From assembly GCA_020426065.1 (NCBI GenBank), contig JAGQQT010000058.1, positions 5,324 to 12,937 of the forward strand: a stretch of DNA of 7,614 nt, read 5' to 3'. Shown here piece by piece: positions 6,883 to 7,614 of the stretch (positions are counted from its first letter, which is position 1; each line of letters begins with the position of its first letter). Origin of the DNA: Planctomycetaceae bacterium. Its GTDB lineage: Bacteria > Planctomycetota > Planctomycetia > Planctomycetales > Planctomycetaceae. The notes below the pieces were generated by a model. It ran no database searches. It was not told where the DNA came from and worked only from the letters and a program-made list of their open reading frames with translations. Position numbers and translations under genes: made by a program.

Positions 6883-7614
6883 TCAGGAGACCTTGATCTC
6901 GTAGCCGGGCTCATATTCGCGTTGCCAGAATTTCATCGCCTCCGGATCCCCTTGAATCTGATGCGTCTGTGGATCGAGAGTCACTTTGCGGCCAACACGG
7001 TAGGAAATATTGGCCAGCAGGCAAAGGAGCGTACTGCGATACGCTTCTTCAATTTCGCAGTTCAGTTTTTCGGCACCACGAATCGCCCCCAGGAAGTTTC
7101 GCAGATGATCTGCTTCTCCACTCGCACCGGTTCCGGTGGAGAGTTCCTTGCCAGCGGGATCGAGGATGCGGTAACCCTTGTCATCCGTGATTTCGAGGGA
7201 ACCATTCGTACCAAAAAAGGTCATCGGTGAATCGGCATCAATACTGGTTTTTCTAAACCAGCTGCGCTGCTCCCACATCACCATGGACTTTCCGAATTCG
7301 TACGTTGCAACAGTGGTGTCAGGTGTTTCCTGATCATCCTGATGACGCAGGGAACCTCCCTGACAGCTTACTGATGTTGGATAATCTACTCCCAGACCCC
7401 AGCGAAGCACATCCAGGTAGTGAACGCCATTGTTGCCCAGTTCACCAGTTCCCCAATGCCAGAACCAGTGCCAGTTGTAATGCACGACATTATCCTGGTA
7501 GTCCCGGTGCGGAGCAGGCCCCTGCCACTGGGACCAGTTGAGCCAGTCTGGTGCGGGAACTTTCTTGCCCTGACCAATTCCCCCACGGGCATTGTAATAG
7601 GCACAGCGGGCATA
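6883..7614 (-). CDS. Gfo/Idh/MocA-family oxidoreductase (N-terminus cut by window edge)
   Basis: The C-terminal 243 residues of a Gfo/Idh/MocA-type NAD(P)-dependent oxidoreductase are present; the frame is open from the right edge to TGA at 6885-6883. The missing part is the Rossmann nucleotide-binding domain, so no cofactor motif can be checked here. The visible part begins YARCAYYNARGGIGQGKK, continues with VPAPDWLNWSQWQGPAPHRDY and then HYNWHWFWHWGTGELGNNG followed by VHYLDVLRWGLGV. These blocks are characteristic of the planctomycete branch, whose members often carry Tat-type signals and act on sugars or inositol-like compounds. The C-terminal substrate domain includes MTFFGTNGSLEI and DHLRNFLGAIRG and ends GYEIKVS. 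The full length is probably above 400 residues. An ATG at 7485 exists inside the conserved HYNWHW block and is not the true start. It is convergent with the peptidase gene, 42 bp apart. Confidence 0.9.
   Translation of the reverse strand, partial: YARCAYYNARGGIGQGKKVPAPDWLNWSQWQGPAPHRDYQDNVVHYNWHWFWHWGTGELGNNGVHYLDVLRWGLGVDYPTSVSCQGGSLRHQDDQETPDTTVATYEFGKSMVMWEQRSWFRKTSIDADSPMTFFGTNGSLEITDDKGYRILDPAGKELSTGTGASGEADHLRNFLGAIRGAEKLNCEIEEAYRSTLLCLLANISYRVGRKVTLDPQTHQIQGDPEAMKFWQREYEPGYEIKVS

Overview
The window looks like chromosomal DNA from a planctomycete, probably from the Planctomycetaceae/Gimesia/Rubinisphaera side of the phylum. The basis is moderate GC content, an exported PQQ-type beta-propeller with an N-terminal WPTWRGP motif, a DUF1570-type putative metallopeptidase with a signal peptide, and a Gfo/Idh/MocA oxidoreductase with the HYNWHWFWHWGTGELGNNG block. 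All of these are typical of, and expanded in, planctomycetes. This assignment rests on recognising families and on no database search. There are seven protein genes, two of them cut by the window edges. I see no RNA gene, mobile element, CRISPR array or phage gene.

Left block (1-2386, all minus strand). Reading along the minus strand, the order is a metallo-beta-lactamase-fold hydrolase, a short NfeD-family membrane protein 17 bp later, then the flotillin-like protein FloA after a 180-bp gap. FloA runs off the left edge. NfeD and FloA are a known functional pair of bacterial membrane microdomains. The hydrolase is probably co-transcribed with NfeD. FloA appears to have its own sigma70-like promoter (849-878), with a perfect 13-bp palindrome just upstream of it.

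Middle block (2658-5681, plus strand). A TrkH/KtrB-type potassium translocation subunit is divergent from the left block. The shared 271-bp spacer holds a TTGCA-N7-TGCAA palindrome. Next comes a secreted eight-repeat PQQ-like beta-propeller protein of unknown substrate. Its upstream gap carries a promoter-like pair (4284-4312) embedded in a two-tier inverted repeat (4280-4330), and its end is marked by a strong intrinsic terminator (5719-5757).

Right block (5758-7614). A gene-free stretch of about 280 bp with a consensus -35 hexamer leads into a secreted DUF1570-like protein with an HEFTH zinc-peptidase motif. This gene converges on a Gfo/Idh/MocA-family oxidoreductase that enters from the right edge on the minus strand. 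A hairpin directly after the peptidase stop codon separates the two ends.

Apart from the hydrolase-NfeD-FloA cluster, the neighbours do not form an obvious pathway. I found no convincing new multi-gene system. The points most worth a second look are the hydrolase attached to the NfeD/FloA locus, its HxDxDH metal-site variant, and the promoter embedded in an inverted repeat upstream of the propeller gene.
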